Shown piece by piece: positions 60,440 to 64,000 of a DNA stretch of 64,000 nt. Position 1 is the stretch's first letter. Each line of letters begins with the position of its first letter. The notes beneath the pieces are model-generated. The model was not told the origin of the DNA and searched no databases. It saw only the letters and a program-made list of their open reading frames with translations. The stretch is from Nocardioides lacusdianchii (lineage in GTDB: Bacteria > Actinomycetota > Actinomycetes > Propionibacteriales > Nocardioidaceae), in assembly GCF_020102855.1 (NCBI RefSeq), contig NZ_JADHZD010000002.1, forward strand, positions 1-64,000. The letters are read 5' to 3'. The position numbers and the translations under genes are program-made.

Positions 60440-61410
60440 CGGACCTCCCCCGCCACGGCGCGCAGGCGGGCCGCGACGTCGTCGCGCAGCGCCTCGGGTC
60501 CTTCGACGACGACGTCGGCGCCGTAGGTCAGCACCTCGTCGGAGAGCTCGTGCACGGGACCCTCCACCACCAGCAGGTCCCACCCGGGACGGTCGGTCAT
60601 CGCGGTCGCGCTCTCCGCGCGTCTCCGCAGGCCCACGCCGGTGCCCTGCCGGACCCGCACCTCGGCCCGCACGGAGGGGAACGACGGCGACAGCCGCCGG
60701 GCGAGGGCGCGTACGTCGGTGCCGGCGGGGACGACGTACGCCCCGGACTTGCCGGTGGCGCGGACCGGGCCCACGATGCGCGAGAGGCGGAAGACCCGCT
60801 CGGCCCCGCGGTCGACGTCGAGGCCGACGACGTACCAGCGACCCGAGGAGCGCGCGAGGCCCCACGGCTGGATCCGGCGGGTGGTCGGCTCGGTCTCGTC
60901 GGCGCGCTGGTAGGGGAAGCTGACCTGGCGCCGCTTGCCGACCGCGTCCCACAGCGGCTCGAAGGCCGGCTCGTCGGCGGTGATCGCCGGCGCAACGACC
61001 TCGAGGCGGGACGGGTCGATCTCGACCCCCTGGCCCTTGAGCTTGGCCAGCGCCCGGCCGGTCGCCTTGGCGAGGGTCGCCTGCTGCCAGACCTGCGCCG
61101 CCAGCCCGAGCACCGCCGCCTCGTCGGACTCGAAGCGGATCTCGGGGAGCGAGGTCTGCTCGGTCGGGATGCGGTAGCCGATCTCGTCGTCGAAGAACGC
61201 GTCGGCACTGCCGACCTCGATCACGGCCCCGATCTGCCGCAGGGCGTCCTTGTCGCGCTCGAAGGCCCGCTCGAACGCCTCGTCACCCGCCGGTCCGCGG
61301 GCGTGCTCGGGGTAGCACGCCTCGCGGATCGCGTCCTTGCTGATGAAGCGTCGTGCGCCCAGCAGCAGGATGTGCAGGTTCATCAAGCGCTCGGCTCGAG
61401 GCTGCGCCAT
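60436..61410 (-). CDS. pafB: PafB: WYL-domain transcription activator subunit
   Basis: Protein of 324 residues with the PafB layout: winged-helix N-terminus AERLMNLHILLLGARRFISKDAI, then WYL domain (VSFPYQRADETEPTTRRIQPWGL, WYVVGLDVDRGAERVFRLSRI). Sits between the FKBP gene and pafC and overlaps pafC by four bases. It forms with PafC a heterodimeric activator of DNA-repair genes, likely sensing single-stranded DNA. Confidence 0.9.
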   Translation of the reverse strand: MAQPRAERLMNLHILLLGARRFISKDAIREACYPEHARGPAGDEAFERAFERDKDALRQIGAVIEVGSADAFFDDEIGYRIPTEQTSLPEIRFESDEAAVLGLAAQVWQQATLAKATGRALAKLKGQGVEIDPSRLEVVAPAITADEPAFEPLWDAVGKRRQVSFPYQRADETEPTTRRIQPWGLARSSGRWYVVGLDVDRGAERVFRLSRIVGPVRATGKSGAYVVPAGTDVRALARRLSPSFPSVRAEVRVRQGTGVGLRRRAESATAMTDRPGWDLLVVEGPVHELSDEVLTYGADVVVEGPEALRDDVAARLRAVAGEVR

Positions 61411-61458
61411 CCGCTGCTCCCCCTCTGTCCGCTGGCGGTGTGTGGACCCGGAGTCGGG

Positions 61459-62421
61459 TCAGGAGACGCCGAGGATGTCGACGACGAAGAAGAGCGTGTC
61501 GGTGCCCGTGATCCCGGCCTGCTCGTTGCCCTCTTCGCCGTAGCCCTTGGCCGGCGGGATCTCGAGGATGACCCGCGAGCCGACGGTGCGGCCCACCAGG
61601 CGCTCGTCCCACCCGGCGATGACCTGGCCGACGCCGATCGGGAACTCGGCCGGCTGGGCGCTGTAGGACTCGTCGAAGGGCTCGTCGGCGTTGTAGACCT
61701 GGCCGAGGTAGTCGACGGTGAGGGTGTCGCCGGACTTGACCTTGGCGCCGTCGCCCTTGATGAGGGTGGTGGCGATCAGCTCGCCGGTCGGCTCGTGGGC
61801 GGTGCTGAAGTCCAGGCCGGTGACGACACCGTCCTCCTCGATCAGCGTGGGCGCCCAACCGGCAGGCTTCTTCTCCTCGCCCTGCGGGCCGTCGAGCGCC
61901 GGCTCGGGCGGGACGGTCTCGGAGCGACCCAGGATGTCGACGACGGCGAGGACGGAGTCCTTGTTGCCGATGCCGATGCTGGGGTTGCCGAGCTCGCCGA
62001 AGGCCTGCTCGGCGGACGTGAGCAGCACGATGCGGTCACCGACGGTGCTGCCGATCATCGTCTCCCGCAGGAAGGGCAGCACCTCCTCGGAGAGCTCGAC
62101 CTCCTGGGTGCCCTGCTCGAAGGTGTTCTGCGCCTCTTCCTCGGTGAAGCCGTTGCCGATCCACCAGTTGGCCTCGACGGTGTCGCCGTCGGCCACGGTC
62201 TCGCCGTCGCCCTCGATGAGGACGTCCTTCTCCTCCTCGGAGCCGTCGAGGCGTCCGTCGAAGGTCACCTTCGGGGCCTCGCCGTGCTTGCCCTCGATGG
62301 TCACCGAGCTCAGCGGGGCGCCTCCCGCCTCGGCGTCGCTGGAGTCGGAGCCGCACGCGGCGAGGCCGAGCATGCTGAGGACGAGGACACCGCTGACGGC
62401 AGCGGAACGTACACGAGACAC
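61459..62421 (-). CDS. Lipoprotein with two FKBP-type prolyl isomerase domains
   Basis: Protein of 320 residues. Lipoprotein signal with lipobox LAACG, then a linker and two FKBP-like domains: the first with ANWWIGN and IGSTVGDRIVLL, the second with LTVDYLGQVYNADEPFDES, VIAGWDERLVGRTVGSRVILEIPP. The second domain keeps more of the FKBP active-site pattern than the first. It is probably a surface-anchored folding helper for secreted proteins. It lies between pafA and pafB, as is usual in actinobacteria. Confidence 0.9.
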   Translation of the reverse strand: MSRVRSAAVSGVLVLSMLGLAACGSDSSDAEAGGAPLSSVTIEGKHGEAPKVTFDGRLDGSEEEKDVLIEGDGETVADGDTVEANWWIGNGFTEEEAQNTFEQGTQEVELSEEVLPFLRETMIGSTVGDRIVLLTSAEQAFGELGNPSIGIGNKDSVLAVVDILGRSETVPPEPALDGPQGEEKKPAGWAPTLIEEDGVVTGLDFSTAHEPTGELIATTLIKGDGAKVKSGDTLTVDYLGQVYNADEPFDESYSAQPAEFPIGVGQVIAGWDERLVGRTVGSRVILEIPPAKGYGEEGNEQAGITGTDTLFFVVDILGVS

Positions 62422-62520
62422 AGGTTCACCTAATCGATCGGTCGGCGTTGCCCGGACACCCTATCCAGCAGGTCCCACCCGCGGTGGCGCCGCACCGCGC
62501 CTGTGCACGACGGGTGCGGG

Positions 62521-63882
62521 TCACATCCCGTCGATGAGCCTCTGCACCCGCTCGTCGTACGCCTTGAACGGGTCCTTGCACAGCACGGTGCGCTGCGCCT
62601 GGTCGTTGAGCTTGAGGTGCACCCAGTCGACGGTGAAGTCGCGGCGGCGCTCCTGCGCCTTGCGGATGAACTCTCCGCGCAGCCGGGCGCGGGTGTTCTG
62701 CGGCGGCACGCTCTTGGCCTCGAAGACCTTGAGGTCGGTGGTCACGCGCGCCACTGCCCCACGCTTCTCGAGCAGGTAGTAGAGGCCGCGGCCGCGGTGG
62801 ATGTCGTGGTAGGCGAGGTCGAGCTGCGCGATGCGCGCGTCACCGAGCGACAGCCCGTGCTTGGCGCGGTAGCGCTCGATCAGCTTGTACTTGATGACCC
62901 AGTCGATCTCGCGGTCCACCAGGCCGAGGTCGTCGGACTCCACGGCCTTGAGCCCGCGCTCCCACAGGTCGAGTGCGCGCTCGATGGTGGGCGTGGAGAT
63001 CTGTCGCCGGTCGACGAAGTCGCGGGCCTTGCCGAGGTACTCGGCCTGGATCTCCAGGGCGCTCGCCTCACGGCCGTTGGCCAGGCGCACCTTGCGGCGG
63101 CCGGTCGGGTCGTGGCTGATCTCGCGGATGGCGCGGATCGGGTTCTCCATCGTGAGGTCGCGCATCACCACGCACTCCTCGATCATCCGCAGCACGAGGT
63201 CGCACGAGGCCACCTTGAGCATCGTGGTCGTCTCGCTCATGTTGGAGTCGCCCACGATCACGTGGAGGCGGCGGAAGCGCTCGGCGTCGGCGTGCGGCTC
63301 GTCGCGGGTGTTGATGATGGGCCGGCTGCGGGTGGTGGCGCTGCTGACGCCCTCCCAGATGTGCTCGGCGCGCTGGCTCACGCTGTACGACGCCCCGCGC
63401 GGGGTCATCACGACCTTGCCCGCCCCGACGACGATCTGCCGGGTGACGAGGAACGGGATGAGGATGTCGGCGAGCCGGCTGAACTCCCCCGCTCGGCCGA
63501 CGAGGTAGTTCTCGTGGCAGCCGTAGGAGTTTCCGGCGGAGTCGGTGTTGTTCTTGAACAGGTAGATGTCGCCGGCGATGCCCTCCTCGTGCAGACGGTT
63601 CTCGGCATCGAGGAGCAGGCCCTCGAGGATGCGCTCCCCGGCCTTGTCGTGCGTGACGAGGTCGACGATGTCGTCGCACTCGGGCGTGGCGTACTCGGGG
63701 TGGCTGCCGACGTCGAGGTAGAGCCGGGCGCCGTTGCGCAGGAATACGTTGGACGAGCGACCCCAGCTGACGACCTTGCGGAAGAGGTAGCGCGCGACCT
63801 CGTCGGGGCTCAGCCGGCGCTGCCCCTTGAACGTGCACGTGACGCCGTACTCGTTCTCGATGCCGAAGATGCGCCGGTCCAT
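62521..63882 (-). CDS. pafA: Pup--protein ligase PafA
   Basis: Protein of 453 residues. It begins [18 protein letters not shown], the PafA/Dop family signature with the Glu that acts as metal ligand/base. Other conserved blocks are [17 protein letters not shown] and [24 protein letters not shown]. PafA joins the prokaryotic ubiquitin-like protein Pup to target proteins for proteasomal degradation. It starts the long minus-strand core run. The last 118 bases of the window (63883-64000) hold its upstream region. Confidence 0.95.
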   Translation of the reverse strand: MDRRIFGIENEYGVTCTFKGQRRLSPDEVARYLFRKVVSWGRSSNVFLRNGARLYLDVGSHPEYATPECDDIVDLVTHDKAGERILEGLLLDAENRLHEEGIAGDIYLFKNNTDSAGNSYGCHENYLVGRAGEFSRLADILIPFLVTRQIVVGAGKVVMTPRGASYSVSQRAEHIWEGVSSATTRSRPIINTRDEPHADAERFRRLHVIVGDSNMSETTTMLKVASCDLVLRMIEECVVMRDLTMENPIRAIREISHDPTGRRKVRLANGREASALEIQAEYLGKARDFVDRRQISTPTIERALDLWERGLKAVESDDLGLVDREIDWVIKYKLIERYRAKHGLSLGDARIAQLDLAYHDIHRGRGLYYLLEKRGAVARVTTDLKVFEAKSVPPQNTRARLRGEFIRKAQERRRDFTVDWVHLKLNDQAQRTVLCKDPFKAYDERVQRLIDGM

Positions 63883-64000
63883 GGGCCCACCCTAGGACCG
63901 TGCACCACGTCCGGTGCGGCATCCGGCGCCGAATCCCACCCGGCGAGCCGCCGTTGCCCCGACCACCTAGGTTGCTGTCATGGACGAGATGCCTGCACCG

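Noticed and set aside
63980..64000. ATG at the end of the window on the plus strand
   Set aside because: Only seven codons (MDEMPAP) are visible, too little to call a gene.

Overview
The window is high-GC actinobacterial chromosome, most like Nocardioides or another Nocardioidaceae. The evidence is a proteasome-accessory block (pafA, pafB, pafC), tatA/tatC, rbpA behind a textbook SigR-type promoter, a mycothiol-dependent-type enzyme, frequent GTG starts and many ATGA/GTGA gene overlaps. No rRNA, tRNA or CRISPR array was seen.

Layout. 1-2.5 kb: the 3' end of an IS481-type transposase, then an unrecognised three-gene unit (secreted protein, lipoprotein, small membrane protein) in less GC-biased DNA. 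2.6-10.6 kb: a lipoprotein cyclophilin, an aldo/keto reductase and a complete minus-strand Mrp Na+/H+ antiporter operon (A with a fused B domain, then C, D, E, F, G). 10.9-24.2 kb: an accessory island with an unrecognised ABC exporter operon, an integrase remnant, a Tn7-like transposon (tnsA-tnsB-tnsC-tniQ, a secreted metzincin-like protease and a lipoprotein as likely cargo, a six-copy array of candidate TnsB sites at the tnsA end), and a three-gene tyrosine recombinase module whose third protein has three zinc ribbons and has lost catalytic residues.

24.3-45.5 kb is mostly housekeeping: GrpB family, a DinB-fold mycothiol-type enzyme, a stand-alone LigD phosphoesterase, a nucleotide kinase, a homocysteine methyltransferase, DNA-repair genes (Nei-type glycosylase, UvrA-like ATPase, AlkZ/YcaQ-type glycosylase), a PhoD phosphatase, a zinc alcohol dehydrogenase, a helix-turn-helix/MurA fusion with a perfect palindrome at its start, GDPD, a UMF1-type transporter, rbpA and the fxsA-ppm1-lnt envelope operon. 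45.9-53.1 kb is a lysine-aminomutase pathway (kamA divergent from kdd-kamD-kamE-kal) with an Lrp/AsnC regulator beyond it. Between kamA and the regulator sits one AbiEi-like/DUF559-like gene in a 1.26 kb cassette bounded by a perfect 14-bp terminal inverted repeat and mirrored hairpins. 53.1-63.9 kb is a long minus-strand core run: 5'-3' exonuclease, helY, lipid kinase, tatC, tatA, pafC, pafB, a double-FKBP lipoprotein and pafA.

The parts most worth following up are the Tn7-like element with its protease cargo and unusual end structure, the terminal-repeat AbiEi-like cassette, and the recombinase trio.
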